NCBI GenBank assembly: GCA_964596125.1
Contig: CAZQRP010000002.1
Location: forward strand, 1 to 64,000
Length of the DNA: 64,000 bases
From: CAZQRP01 sp964596125
GTDB taxonomy: Bacteria; Chloroflexota; Dehalococcoidia; GIF9; UBA5629
Direction: 5' to 3'
Part shown: positions 10,566-19,623 of the stretch, one piece after another
How positions within the stretch are numbered: the stretch's first letter is position 1
Layout of the letters: the number at the start of each line of letters is the position of its first letter
Made by a program: the position numbers and the translations under genes
Notes under the pieces: generated by a model
Told to the model about the DNA's origin: nothing
Databases searched by the model: none
What the model saw: only the letters and a program-made list of their open reading frames with translations

Positions 10566-11609
10566 ATGTGGCGAACAACCGGACAACCAGAAGTTTTATC
10601 TTTGCTCAAGAATTGTCTCCAGACAGGCAATTTAGCTCACGCTTACCTTTTTGTAGGACCGCCACACGTCGGTAAAACCACACTTGCTCTCGATTTGGCT
10701 CAGGCGCTGAATTGTCAAGGAATCGAACCACCATGTGGTGAATGTCAGTCCTGCCGTAGAATTCTAAGCGGCAAGCACGCCGATGTGACAATCATTGAAT
10801 TAAACTCCAGCAGCAATACCGCAGAAACAAAACCGAGAGTCAAGATTGGCATTGATGGAATCAAGGAGCTTGAACGGCAAGCCAACTTATCGCCTTATGA
10901 AGGTAAGTACAAAATATTTATTATAGATGGCGCTGAAAATTTATCGGGTGAAGCGGCTAACTGCTTCCTGAAGACTCTTGAAGAGCCACCGGCCGGAGTG
11001 ATTTTTATTTTGTTAACCGCTGAAGAAACACAGCTTCTGCAAACCGTCGTCTCCCGCTGTCAACGGTTGGAGTTGAAGCCAATGCCGAATGTTGAAGTGG
11101 AGAACATTCTAGTTGAATCACGCGGGATCGACAGTGATAGAGCCAGATTCCTGGCCCGGTTATCTGATGGTTGTCTTGGCTGGGCCTTATTGGTTTCGGT
11201 GGATGAAAGCTACCTTCAGCAGCGGACTCAAAGGCTATCCGAGCTACTTCCCTTACTCAAAGCTGGTTGGAATGAACGCTTCAACTACGCAGCTCAATTA
11301 GAAAACGACCGTAAAACTGCCGAAGAAGTGATAAAAGTCTGGTTGACCTGGTGGCGCGACGTGATGTTGGTTAAGTGTGACTGCAAGCAGATTGTCACCA
11401 ATATCGATTTAATCCAGGCGCTCGAAGAATGGGCAAAAGCACTAAGTCTGCCCGAAATTAAGGACTTCATTGCCAGCCTACAGGTATCATTGAACCAGAT
11501 ATCCAGTAACGCTAACCAACGGTTAGTCTTTGAAGTACTGATGTTAGATATGCCAAGAAAGGAGCAGAAAACTGGGCGTGAACCAGTATCCGCGTCCAGG
11601 ACTTTATAA
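10566..11609 (+). CDS. holB: DNA polymerase III delta' subunit
   Basis: Clamp-loader AAA+ subunit. The Walker A motif GPPHVGKTT is near residue 35, followed by the delta'/tau-type four-cysteine zinc module (CQGIEPPCGECQSC). IFIIDGAENLSGEAANCFLKTLEEPP is the family's Walker B/sensor 1 region and VVSRCQRLEL carries the SRC motif. The 347 residues fit HolB; DnaX would be longer. It follows lysA closely and overlaps yaaT by one base, the same holB-yaaT (PSP1) order seen in Firmicutes. Confidence 0.9.
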   Translation: MWRTTGQPEVLSLLKNCLQTGNLAHAYLFVGPPHVGKTTLALDLAQALNCQGIEPPCGECQSCRRILSGKHADVTIIELNSSSNTAETKPRVKIGIDGIKELERQANLSPYEGKYKIFIIDGAENLSGEAANCFLKTLEEPPAGVIFILLTAEETQLLQTVVSRCQRLELKPMPNVEVENILVESRGIDSDRARFLARLSDGCLGWALLVSVDESYLQQRTQRLSELLPLLKAGWNERFNYAAQLENDRKTAEEVIKVWLTWWRDVMLVKCDCKQIVTNIDLIQALEEWAKALSLPEIKDFIASLQVSLNQISSNANQRLVFEVLMLDMPRKEQKTGREPVSASRTL

Positions 11610-12403
11610 TGTCTGAAATAGTTGGAGTACGTTTTCAGGACGCCGGCAAGATTTACTACTTTGATGCTGCTGGTATTCATCTGCAGATAAATGATTACGT
11701 AGTGGTCGAAACCAACCGGGGTAAAGAGCTGGGTAAAGTAGCCATTTCGCCAGACCAGGTTCTAGCCAACAATGTCTCCGAACCACTCAAACCGGTAATT
11801 CGCAAGGCAGAAGATGAAGACATAAAACAGGCTGAACAACGGGAAAAAAAGAATGAGAAAGCGCTGTCTAAAAGCCAGGAGTTAATTACCAAGCTCAACC
11901 TCCCTATGAAACCAATCTCAGCTCAATATAATCTAGATGGAAGTCATCTTACCGTTTTTTTTAGCGCCGAGAAGAGGGTCGATTTTCGCGAACTGGTTAA
12001 AGAATTAAGCCGCAATTTAAGGACCCATGTTGAATTAAGGCAGATAGGTGCCAGAGATGAGGCAAAGCATATCGGCGGTTTAGGCAAATGCGGTCTTCCA
12101 TTATGTTGCACCACTTTTCTTAATGAGTTTAATCCGGTTTCCATCAGAATGGCCAAAGAGCAGGGTATTACCCTGAATCCAATGAAAACATCGGGACTCT
12201 GTGGTCGGCTTCTTTGCTGTTTAGGATATGAATATGAACAATACCGCGCTATGAAGGAAAAACTACCACCAATAGGCCAGGAAGTGTCAACACCTCTAGG
12301 CAAAGCTAAAGTAGTCGGTTGCAATCCTCTAAAAGAGGCAATATCCATAGAACTGGAGAGTGGTGCCACAGTCGAAATAGACCTGAAAAAGGTAACCTGG
12401 TAA
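11609..12403 (+). CDS. yaaT: PSP1-domain protein, YaaT/RicT family
   Basis: Homologue of Bacillus YaaT (RicT), which in that organism forms a complex with YlbF and YmcA that affects RNase Y processing and phosphorelay proteins. The PSP1 C-terminal core is clear: VELRQIGARDEAKHIGGLGKCGLPLCC, then MKTSGLCGRLLCCLGYEYEQY, whose conserved cysteines are potential Fe-S ligands. The start codon overlaps the holB stop (TAATG), implying translational coupling. The 264 residues match the family. Confidence 0.88.
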   Translation: MSEIVGVRFQDAGKIYYFDAAGIHLQINDYVVVETNRGKELGKVAISPDQVLANNVSEPLKPVIRKAEDEDIKQAEQREKKNEKALSKSQELITKLNLPMKPISAQYNLDGSHLTVFFSAEKRVDFRELVKELSRNLRTHVELRQIGARDEAKHIGGLGKCGLPLCCTTFLNEFNPVSIRMAKEQGITLNPMKTSGLCGRLLCCLGYEYEQYRAMKEKLPPIGQEVSTPLGKAKVVGCNPLKEAISIELESGATVEIDLKKVTW

Positions 12404-12441
12404 AAGAAGGTACAAGCTGTTGCAAATAAGGAAAGCGCTGG

Positions 12442-12963
12442 TTACTGCGGTACATATTTCTGCCACTCACCATGTAAACGAAGATAATGGTATGGTACAT
12501 AGAAACCATTGTTTCGAGGTTGTCTAGGTTGATGTAGCAGGGGCATTCCGGCTTCGATCGGCGTATGTCCAGCTTTTCTGCGATTACAGGGAATACAAGC
12601 ACTAACGACGTTATCCCATGTATGTTCTCCACCACGGCGTCTGGGTATAACGTGATCTATGGTGAGATCTTTGCTTTGTAAGCCACAATATTGACAAATA
12701 TGGCGGTCCCGGCTGAAAATTTCCACCTTTGTCATCTTACGCTGCCGGTGGGGTCTTTTAATAAAATAAACAAGACGGATAACCGATGGAACATCAAATA
12801 TACCATTAACAGAGCGAAGACTGCCACGACCGTTTTCCAGAACTTCAGCCTTACCACGGAATAGCAGGACTATTGCACGGCGTACTTGGCAGATATTTAG
12901 CGGCTCATAGTTTTGATTGAGCACTAGAACTGGCGAACCTACCACAGATTTATCCTCGGCCAA
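12442..12963 (-). CDS. HNH endonuclease
   Basis: A 173-residue HNH-family protein. The zinc and catalytic module reads ICQYCGLQSKDLTIDHVIPRR, then GGEHTWDNVVSACIPCNRRKAGHTP, with two CxxC pairs, the catalytic DH and the N and H of the motif. An N-terminal segment (VLVLNQNYEPLNICQVRRAIVLL) is characteristic of the stand-alone chromosomal HNH proteins found in many Gram-positive-type bacteria, whose role is not established. The TTG start at 12963 lacks a Shine-Dalgarno sequence and lies 8 nt from a -10 box. Confidence 0.85.
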   Translation of the reverse strand: MAEDKSVVGSPVLVLNQNYEPLNICQVRRAIVLLFRGKAEVLENGRGSLRSVNGIFDVPSVIRLVYFIKRPHRQRKMTKVEIFSRDRHICQYCGLQSKDLTIDHVIPRRRGGEHTWDNVVSACIPCNRRKAGHTPIEAGMPLLHQPRQPRNNGFYVPYHYLRLHGEWQKYVPQ

Positions 12964-12971
12964 TGCAAATT

Positions 12972-13000
12972 ATTTTAACAGGAAAATACTTGACCTACAA
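12972..13000 (-). promoter_or_regulatory. Promoter of the HNH gene, probably leaderless
   Basis: On the minus strand TTGTAG (12995-13000), 17-bp spacer, TAAAAT (12972-12977). The -10 box ends 8 nt before the TTG start codon. Confidence 0.5.
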
Positions 13001-13181
13001 CAACGTAAAGCTGTCCCATTCAGTTATCACTATAATCACAAATAGCAGGGTAAGATATAATTATCGAGAGTTCATCAACGCTACTCCAAGCTATAGTTCT
13101 CAACATGACAACTAAACGGACTCTGGTTTTTAGCTCCGTTTTCAGTCTACCGACAGGCAACAGGCTTCGTATCAGAAATTG

Positions 13182-14597
13182 CTATGACCTGCGAATACGC
13201 CGGGTATATCGTTCTGCCGGTTTAACGTTCCGCACTACTTTTCTATCGCCGCGATAATCAGGAGCCGTGATATTAAACACAAGGCTGATGCTGGGATCCA
13301 CCATTCGAGAACTAATGCGGCTTTCTATCTCATCTAATGTAAAACAGGTGGTGATCACTGTAGCCAACCGGGCATTATAGCGATAATTAATCAACTGATA
13401 GAGTTTTTCTTGAGCCCAGGGCGTAGCCGATTGTTCGCCGAAATCATCAAGTATCAGTACCGGAGCGTTCTTTACTTTCTCGAATAGCTCATCATAGGAA
13501 ATCCTGCTTTCCGGACTGAAAGCAGAACGCAAATGGTCAAGAAGATCAGGAACTACAATAAACAACACCGATTTATCGGCTTGAAGTAAATAATTAGCGA
13601 TAGCCGCTGCCAGATGTGTCTTCCCGCAACCATTATCTCCCAGCAAGACCAACCAGCCCTGGGGAGATTGGGCAAAATTAAAGGTAATATTAAAGGCCTG
13701 CTCCAGGTTCTGTCGCTCTTCAGGACGCAGGTTTAACCGCTTATAATCAAAATTCTTAAAAGACATTTTCCTTAATAACTCTAACTCCAGTCCCCCGATT
13801 GGCTCAACTGAAACGGAAGATGTTTGTTGAATACCAATCACCTGACAGAGATCAGGATCAGTTAGACGACTTCTTAAATTTATATCAAGGTCTTCCACCG
13901 GCACATACGTGGTAATTACCGTAGGCAATTGTGCATTGAAACGATAATTAAGCAGCTGCTCAAGCTTTCCCTTTGCCCACGGAGTAGTCACCGTCATGGT
14001 CAAATCATCGAGGATCAAAAGCGGTGTAGTTTTAACCTGTTCGAAAAGTTCGTCATAAGCAATATCACTGGTTGGGTGGAATGTCGAACGAAGATGGTCT
14101 AAAAGGTCAGCAGTTCCAATATAGAACACGGGTTGGGCCAGACCTATACGATAATTGGCAATAGCACAAGCCAGGTGCGTTTTTCCGCAGCCATTTGGTC
14201 CGACAAATATCAACCATCCTTTCGGTTCAACAGCAAAGGCTCTGGCTGCCTCATACGCCTGTTTGAAATTATACTGTGATTCCCCTCCGTTCTGTCGCCC
14301 ATCAGGTAATAGGTTATCGAACGTCAAACGGGATAACGTACCCAGGTTGCTATACCGTTGAAGCTGGGTAAGTTTCTCCATTTGCAGTTCTTCACGAACA
14401 CACTGGCATGAGACGACACGGCTGTAATCCGGACGTCCGGAAGCCAGCAGGGGATGAATAAAACGAGCTCCATTACACAGGGGACAGGGTTGCCTGTCTT
14501 TCTCTAGCTCATCGTTTAACCATGTGCCCGTATTTTCCCCTGACGTACCTGATCGAACCGCTCTCTTTTTTAAAATTTCTCCCAGGCTTTCCATCAT
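13182..14597 (-). CDS. Tandem DnaC/IstB-type AAA+ ATPase (helicase-loader-like, duplicated domain)
   Basis: Two complete DnaC/DnaI-like ATPase modules in one 471-residue chain. An N-terminal cysteine module (CPLCNGARF...CQC) is followed by module 1 with Walker A VGPNGCGKTHLA, Walker B LLILDDLT and SRLTDP, then module 2 with LGDNGCGKTHLA, VLILDDFG and SRMVDP. Each alone resembles a primosomal helicase loader. It lies directly downstream of a DnaD-like gene and dnaB, so loading DnaB at origins or stalled forks is the likely job. A longer frame begins at 14690, but the ATG at 14597 (or 14594) has GAAGG at proper distance; it still overlaps the upstream gene by about 90 nt. Confidence 0.82.
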   Translation of the reverse strand: MMESLGEILKKRAVRSGTSGENTGTWLNDELEKDRQPCPLCNGARFIHPLLASGRPDYSRVVSCQCVREELQMEKLTQLQRYSNLGTLSRLTFDNLLPDGRQNGGESQYNFKQAYEAARAFAVEPKGWLIFVGPNGCGKTHLACAIANYRIGLAQPVFYIGTADLLDHLRSTFHPTSDIAYDELFEQVKTTPLLILDDLTMTVTTPWAKGKLEQLLNYRFNAQLPTVITTYVPVEDLDINLRSRLTDPDLCQVIGIQQTSSVSVEPIGGLELELLRKMSFKNFDYKRLNLRPEERQNLEQAFNITFNFAQSPQGWLVLLGDNGCGKTHLAAAIANYLLQADKSVLFIVVPDLLDHLRSAFSPESRISYDELFEKVKNAPVLILDDFGEQSATPWAQEKLYQLINYRYNARLATVITTCFTLDEIESRISSRMVDPSISLVFNITAPDYRGDRKVVRNVKPAERYTRRIRRS

Positions 14598-15234
14598 TTC
14601 TGCCTTCACTGGTCCATCGTTCCAAGATGCGAGCAATATATTTCCAGTTACGCTTATTCTGCGACACCGCTTCCCTGAAAGCACTCTCAATCCAATCTGC
14701 GGGGTAAAGGTCCTCGGCCCCTTGCAGCTCTTCGGCGATCATCGGCGTAAGCATACCTATGTTTTGCTCATATAGACTATAGATATCTGATAGCTGCCTG
14801 GTCTCAGGCACATTCTGTCTCTGAGGTAGTAAACCAGGTAACACAAGTTCACCCTGGCGGATCCTGTCAATTGTCTTCTTCTCAGCTTCCGTATTCATGA
14901 AATAAGTGTCCACCGTCGTACCATCTTTATCAAAACTGAAATGAAGTATGGCACCACTCTGGACAGCCAGAGCCAACGCACGCTTAAGCACCGCATCCGT
15001 GGATTTCGTCCCTTCCTCTGCTATGGCTTTTATGAGGTCAGGATCAATACTGAGCTCCGTAAAAGTCACGAACCGGGGATAGCCACGCCTGCGGCTGAGT
15101 AGCCAGAAAATATGCAACACCGTCTTGAGTGCGATAATATCTTTAATATGCGGCATTACCGCAGTAAAGAAAAGGTTCGGGATTGGTGTAACCACTGCTC
15201 CTTCTGGAAAACCAGAGAATGGTTTTTGTGACAC
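14509..15234 (-). CDS. DnaD-domain replication protein
   Basis: Replication-initiation protein of the DnaD/DnaB(Bsu) superfamily, 241 residues. The C-terminal DnaD signature is visible: LSDIYSLYEQNIGMLTPMIAEE, DWIESAFREAVSQNKRNWKYI and ARILERWTSEG, the family's helical DNA-binding motif ending in a YxxxILxxW pattern. The N-terminal half (residues 1-110) has the winged-helix look of such proteins. GTG start at 15234 with AGGAG about 10 nt upstream. It sits between dnaB and the tandem DnaC-like gene, as expected for a helicase-loading set. Confidence 0.85.
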   Translation of the reverse strand: MSQKPFSGFPEGAVVTPIPNLFFTAVMPHIKDIIALKTVLHIFWLLSRRRGYPRFVTFTELSIDPDLIKAIAEEGTKSTDAVLKRALALAVQSGAILHFSFDKDGTTVDTYFMNTEAEKKTIDRIRQGELVLPGLLPQRQNVPETRQLSDIYSLYEQNIGMLTPMIAEELQGAEDLYPADWIESAFREAVSQNKRNWKYIARILERWTSEGRNDGKPGRNFKKESGSIRYVRGKYGHMVKR

Positions 15235-15257
15235 GCTCTTATATCTCCTAAATATTT

Positions 15258-16628
15258 TTATAACATTTTATTAGAAACAGTTATTAATAAATCATTTGTG
15301 AATTTTGTGGTGCTGGCTATGAAATTTATCTTTACTTCAGCCCTGGGGCCATTGCGATTCTTGGCTATATTAACATCAGTGATACCTCTTGGATATTGTT
15401 CACCTATATGTTTCTCCGCCCATTCATCTTCGCTATAGTACAGTTCATCCCGATGCATAAGCAGAACCACATCAGCATCTTGCTCAATACTTCCACTGTC
15501 CCGGAGATCAGAAAGCTGAGGTTTATGAGTAGGTCGCAGTTCTACGGCTCGGCTGAGCTGTGATACAGCCAATACAGGCACATTCAGCTCCCTGGCAATC
15601 GCTTTCAGTGATCGAGTAATTTCACTGAGTTCCTGAACCCGATTTTCATTCCTGGTTTCACCCTTGATCAACTGCAGATAATCAACGATGATAAGGTCTA
15701 CAGGGCGCTCGAAGTAAAGGCGTCGCGCTTTGCTCCGCAGTTCCAGTACGCGGAGCTGGGGTGAATCGTCAATATAGATCGGCGCTTCAGAAAGGATGCC
15801 ACTGGCCTCCATGATCTTTTTTTCATTTTCTTCACTGTAGCTACCATGGCGAACGTGCCCCAAATTTACATCGGACTCGCTGGATAAGAAGCGCTGGGCA
15901 ATTTCCAGCTGAGACATTTCCAGGCTGAACAATGCAACACAGGCTTTTTGGTTAATAGCTGCATTTCTGGCTATATTAAGGGCCAGGCTGGTTTTACCTA
16001 CCGTTGGTCTGGCGGCTAATACAATCAGGGCAGAACGCTGCAGCCCCACTAACAAATCATCTAAAGCGGTAAAACCGGTGAAAATATGAGGGATATCCTC
16101 TTCAACCGTGACCGGTCCGGTTTCCTCGAAATATTGACCAAGAATATTGCGCAGTAAAACAAAATCGCCGTGCCGCCGCTGTTGTCTTACCTTGAAAAGA
16201 ATATCCTCAGCTCTACTGAGGGCGGTATCAACATCTGCCTCTGCTTCAAAGCCGATAGCAGCAATCTGATTGGAAGCACTGATTAGCCGACGCATAACAG
16301 AGAGTCTGGATACAATCTGAGCATACGACTCTATATGAAGAGACGTAGGCACCGTCGATACCAGCTTACTCAAATAAGCCACACCACCAACCTCTTCCAG
16401 TTTATCTCGCTGAGCTAATTCATGCGCTACAGTTATTTGATTGATAAGCTCATGACGCTCGTATAGACTAAAGCAGGCATCGTAAATCCATCTATTCTGC
16501 GGCGTGAAGAAGTCCTCCCCTTTCAGAAAAGCAGCAATCTCAAACATAGCATCACCATCAATCAGAAGCGAGCCAATTACCGCCTCTTCTGCTTCGACAT
16601 CGTATGGAGGCAATTTTTCGTTATTCAT
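15258..16628 (-). CDS. dnaB: Replicative DNA helicase DnaB
   Basis: Hexameric replicative helicase, about 456 residues. The N-terminal interaction domain begins [19 protein letters not shown]. The RecA-like core shows Walker [16 protein letters not shown], Walker [28 protein letters not shown] and the [21 protein letters not shown] arginine-finger segment. The ATG at 16628 is chosen because the encoded start [10 protein letters not shown] is typical; a GTG at 16646 would add six residues. It overlaps the rplI stop by 8 nt, giving rplI-dnaB-dnaD-dnaC-like as one operon. No intein is present. Confidence 0.95.
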   Translation of the reverse strand: MNNEKLPPYDVEAEEAVIGSLLIDGDAMFEIAAFLKGEDFFTPQNRWIYDACFSLYERHELINQITVAHELAQRDKLEEVGGVAYLSKLVSTVPTSLHIESYAQIVSRLSVMRRLISASNQIAAIGFEAEADVDTALSRAEDILFKVRQQRRHGDFVLLRNILGQYFEETGPVTVEEDIPHIFTGFTALDDLLVGLQRSALIVLAARPTVGKTSLALNIARNAAINQKACVALFSLEMSQLEIAQRFLSSESDVNLGHVRHGSYSEENEKKIMEASGILSEAPIYIDDSPQLRVLELRSKARRLYFERPVDLIIVDYLQLIKGETRNENRVQELSEITRSLKAIARELNVPVLAVSQLSRAVELRPTHKPQLSDLRDSGSIEQDADVVLLMHRDELYYSEDEWAEKHIGEQYPRGITDVNIAKNRNGPRAEVKINFIASTTKFTNDLLITVSNKML

Positions 16629-17082
16629 TATCAGTCTTTTCTTCACTAATAATAACTTTAATCTTGGCCTCTATTTCTTTTGCCAGGTTGATGGTTACCT
16701 CATGACTACCAAGAGTCTTTAATGGTTCAGCTAGTTCAATCTTTTTCTTATCAATTTCCACGTCCATAACCTTGGAGAGCTCTTTAGCTATGTCGGCGTT
16801 AGTGATAGAACCATGGAGACGGTCCTTCTCACCAACCCGAGCTTTAAAATATACCTCCTTTGCCTCCAGGCGTTGAGCCAGTGCAGTAAGCTCTTCCCGT
16901 TGTCGGGCAAGACGCTGTGCATCCTTTTCAGACTGAATCTTAGCTGCCTTTATAGCTGATGGCGTTGCCGGTAAAGCCAGCCCTCGAGGAAACAGAAAAT
17001 TTCTGGCATAACCATCCGCTACTTCACCTATTTCTCCCTGCTTTACTTTAGTAGACAGGTCCTGTAAAAAAACGACTTTCAT
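16621..17082 (-). CDS. rplI: 50S ribosomal protein L9
   Basis: L9, 153 residues, in the usual position upstream of dnaB. The N-terminal rRNA-binding domain is clear ([40 protein letters not shown]), followed by the long connecting helix ([20 protein letters not shown]) and the C-terminal domain ([17 protein letters not shown]). A GGGAGAT ribosome-binding site precedes the ATG. First gene of the replication operon. Confidence 0.95.
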   Translation of the reverse strand: MKVVFLQDLSTKVKQGEIGEVADGYARNFLFPRGLALPATPSAIKAAKIQSEKDAQRLARQREELTALAQRLEAKEVYFKARVGEKDRLHGSITNADIAKELSKVMDVEIDKKKIELAEPLKTLGSHEVTINLAKEIEAKIKVIISEEKTDNE

Positions 17083-17197
17083 TCTTATCTCCCTATACCC
17101 CGGTACTTATATATATTTTAATATAAACGAAGCTGATAGAGCATATTCTTTATAACATAGGCAAATACAATCAATAAATAAAATCTGATAATTTCCC

Positions 17198-18400
17198 TCA
17201 GTCAACAGGAATCCTATCCTTTTTATGACTGATTAGAAACTCCTCCTTCACTTTAGCCAATGCCTCAGATCCGCTAAGAAGGTCAATAACTGTCATAGCC
17301 AGAGCTTTAGCAGCATCAATCAATCCCTTATGTCCTTCTTCAGAGGCAGCAGCTTTGGCAAAATCCAGAGAATGAAGAGAAATATCTGGAGAAACGATAC
17401 CTATCGAAGGATGGATGGCAGGTACGATCTGACTGACATTACCCATATCGGTGCTGCCGAAACCAAAACTAGACTCAAAAGGTTCCACTTTGCGTCCCAG
17501 CGATTCCAGGTTTTGGGCGAACAGGTGCGCTAAATATAGGTTATTATTCATCGGATCGTAGACTATATCACCCCACTTATAATCCAAACGGGCTCCGGTA
17601 GCAAGCGCTGCTCCGGTGAAACAATCGAGAACTTTTTGTTTCAGGTCAACAAGATAAACAGTATCGGGAGCACGTATGAGAAACGTAGCTGAAGAGTAAG
17701 CAGGAACTACATTAGCAGATTCACCACCGTAAGTAATTATACCATGGATACGAGCTCCATCCCTGATATGCTGGCGAAGTGAGTTTATCGCATTAAAAGA
17801 CACTATCATTGCTTCCAGAGCATTGACCCCCTTTTCGGGATGAGCCGCAGCATGAGCGGCTTTGCCAAAGAATTCAATATCCAGACTGATGCAGGCGAGT
17901 GCCTCAATAACCGCCATATTTCTCGCCCCTGGATGGACTATCATCGCAATGTCAACTTCACTAAAGACTCCGGCATCAATCAAAATCACTTTACCGCCGA
18001 AAAGCTCCTCCGCAGGCGTACCGATAACAGCAACCGTACCGGCATAATCCTCAACGACACATTTACACGCAACACCAGCCCCTGCTGCTGAGGCAGCAAT
18101 TACATTATGGCCACAAGAATGTCCGATTTCAGGTAAAGCATCATACTCAGCAAGTAAAGCAATCACTGGCGTTCCACTGCCATAAGATGCTTTAAAAGCG
18201 GTTGGAAGTCCCCCGATACCACTTTCTATCTGGAAACCGTTTCTCTCCAGAAAATCGCACAACCAACTTGATGCCTTTTCCTCATGGAATCCCAGCTCAG
18301 GATTATCATGAATATTAAGGCTTAATTGAACAAGTTCCTGTCTGTTAGAGCTAATCCTCCTATTTACTTCCGCCTTTAATTCGTCTTTGGATAAAACCAT
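17198..18400 (-). CDS. M20-family amidohydrolase (aminobenzoyl-glutamate hydrolase-like)
   Basis: Zinc-dependent M20D amidohydrolase or peptidase of 400 residues. Metal-binding segments are ALLAEYDALPEIGHSCGHNVIAA and GTPAEELFGGKVILIDAGVF, and the dimerisation (lid) domain includes FFGKAAHAAAHPEKGVNALEA. The closest well-known relatives are AbgB-type aminobenzoyl-glutamate hydrolases and carboxypeptidases acting on N-acyl amino acids; the actual substrate is not decidable. An upstream TATAAT lies about 40 nt before the ATG. It is separate from the rplI operon by 115 bp. Confidence 0.85.
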   Translation of the reverse strand: MVLSKDELKAEVNRRISSNRQELVQLSLNIHDNPELGFHEEKASSWLCDFLERNGFQIESGIGGLPTAFKASYGSGTPVIALLAEYDALPEIGHSCGHNVIAASAAGAGVACKCVVEDYAGTVAVIGTPAEELFGGKVILIDAGVFSEVDIAMIVHPGARNMAVIEALACISLDIEFFGKAAHAAAHPEKGVNALEAMIVSFNAINSLRQHIRDGARIHGIITYGGESANVVPAYSSATFLIRAPDTVYLVDLKQKVLDCFTGAALATGARLDYKWGDIVYDPMNNNLYLAHLFAQNLESLGRKVEPFESSFGFGSTDMGNVSQIVPAIHPSIGIVSPDISLHSLDFAKAAASEEGHKGLIDAAKALAMTVIDLLSGSEALAKVKEEFLISHKKDRIPVD

Positions 18401-18507
18401 TTTATATCTACGACATACTATGTCTTTACGGAGTAATTATACTCCAAGAGGTTAGTATATACTAGAAATGATTAAAAAAAATTACAGTCAACAGCCGCTT
18501 TCCTTTC

Positions 18508-18536
18508 TTGACATAGGATAGTACTCAACCTATAAT
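18508..18536 (+). promoter_or_regulatory. Consensus promoter of the yceD-rpmF-fatty-acid run
   Basis: TTGACA (18508-18513), 17-bp spacer, TATAAT (18531-18536): a perfect sigma-70-type promoter. The predicted start site near 18543 lies downstream of the first in-frame ATG (18538), which excludes that codon and makes the ATG at 18568 the real start of yceD. Confidence 0.85.
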
Positions 18537-18567
18537 AATGAGCCAACTCAATAGGCTTTTTCATGAA

Positions 18568-19077
18568 ATGTACATTAATGTTGCCCAATTACTAAAGGAG
18601 TCAATCGGCTCAAGTCGAGATTATCGAATAGATGAACGTATTAACGAGAAAGGTATACATCATATCCGCGGCACGATAACCCTTACCCGCACTGACCGAA
18701 GTATTTTAGTCAAAGGTGATATTAATGCCACTATAAAAGGCACCTGCAGCAGATGCCTTAATCCCGTTAATCACTCAGTCGACGTTAACCTTGAGGATGA
18801 ATACTTTCCCAGTGTTGACATATCGAGTGGTTCATCTCTGCCCAGCAAACCTGAAAGATATACCATAGATAAAAATCATATCCTGGACTTAAATGATGCA
18901 ATTGGCCAGTATACATTACTAGCTATGCCTATGAAATTGCTTTGTCGTCCAGATTGTGCCGGCATTTGTCCGACTTGTGGGGACAACCTCAATCAGGGTG
19001 ATTGCCCGTGTTCCCCTAAAACCTACGACCAGCGCTGGTCAAAGCTAATCCGTTTAGGAAAGGAGGGTAACGTTTAA
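18568..19077 (+). CDS. yceD: YceD/DUF177 family protein
   Basis: DUF177 protein, about 169 residues, the usual upstream partner of rpmF. In other bacteria and in plants this family is linked to 23S rRNA/large-subunit biogenesis. It begins MYINVAQLLKESIGSSRDYRI, the standard family opening, then has the central GTCSRCLNPVNHSVDVNLEDEYFP with the CxxC pair and the C-terminal LLCRPDCAGICPTCGDNLNQG four-cysteine motif. The ATG 30 nt upstream is rejected because it would lie before the transcription start. rpmF starts directly after the stop. Confidence 0.9.
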   Translation: MYINVAQLLKESIGSSRDYRIDERINEKGIHHIRGTITLTRTDRSILVKGDINATIKGTCSRCLNPVNHSVDVNLEDEYFPSVDISSGSSLPSKPERYTIDKNHILDLNDAIGQYTLLAMPMKLLCRPDCAGICPTCGDNLNQGDCPCSPKTYDQRWSKLIRLGKEGNV

Positions 19078-19272
19078 ATGGCACTACCAAAGAGAAAATA
19101 TGCCAAAGCTCGACAAGGGAAAAGACGTAGTCATCTGGCTCTTACTATTCCAGCAATGGATACCTGCTATCAATGTCACAGCCCTAAATTGTCTCACCAT
19201 GTCTGCCCCACGTGTGGTAGTTATGCTGGCAGGGACGTAATCTCAATTAAGAGCCCAAAGAAAAAAACTTGA
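19078..19272 (+). CDS. rpmF: 50S ribosomal protein L32
   Basis: L32, 64 residues: MALPKRKYAKARQGKRRSHLAL, then the zinc ribbon CYQCHSPKLSHHVCPTCGSYAGR with four cysteines retained, i.e. the zinc-containing form. It abuts yceD (stop immediately followed by ATG, with GGAGG in the yceD tail) and precedes the fatty-acid genes, the classic yceD-rpmF-fab arrangement. Confidence 0.96.
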   Translation: MALPKRKYAKARQGKRRSHLALTIPAMDTCYQCHSPKLSHHVCPTCGSYAGRDVISIKSPKKKT

Positions 19273-19374
19273 TCAGGAGGTTTATAGTAAACTACTTGGA
19301 GCAATACTACGTTACTATAATAAAATTTCAAGTTTTTTATTACAATATGTAGAATATTACTAAAAGGGTGTAAA

Positions 19375-19623
19375 ATGGATATATTTGAACAAGTTAAGAA
19401 GGCTATCTACAAAGTCCAACCCGGAATCGATGAGGCTAAAATAGTCCCACAGGCTCTGCTGGGTGAGGATTTAGAAATTGATTCTTTAGGCAGGGTAGAG
19501 CTTGCTTTAGCTATCGAAGACGCTTTCGGATTCTACTTACCAGATGAGGAACTGGAAAGTATTGCCACTGTCGGCGATGCTGTTTCCCTTATAGAATCCA
19601 AATTAAAGGATAAGAATGCCTAA
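19375..19623 (+). CDS. acpP: Acyl carrier protein
   Basis: Carrier of growing acyl chains on a phosphopantetheine arm in type II fatty-acid synthesis. The 82 residues contain GEDLEIDSLGRVELALAIEDAFG; the DSL serine is the attachment site for AcpS, encoded two genes downstream. The third position after the Ser is not the usual Asp/Met pair (DSLGRVE), a minor divergence. fabF overlaps its 3' end by 8 nt. A weak promoter-like TATAAT (19316-19321) lies in the 102-bp gap upstream. Confidence 0.92.
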   Translation: MDIFEQVKKAIYKVQPGIDEAKIVPQALLGEDLEIDSLGRVELALAIEDAFGFYLPDEELESIATVGDAVSLIESKLKDKNA

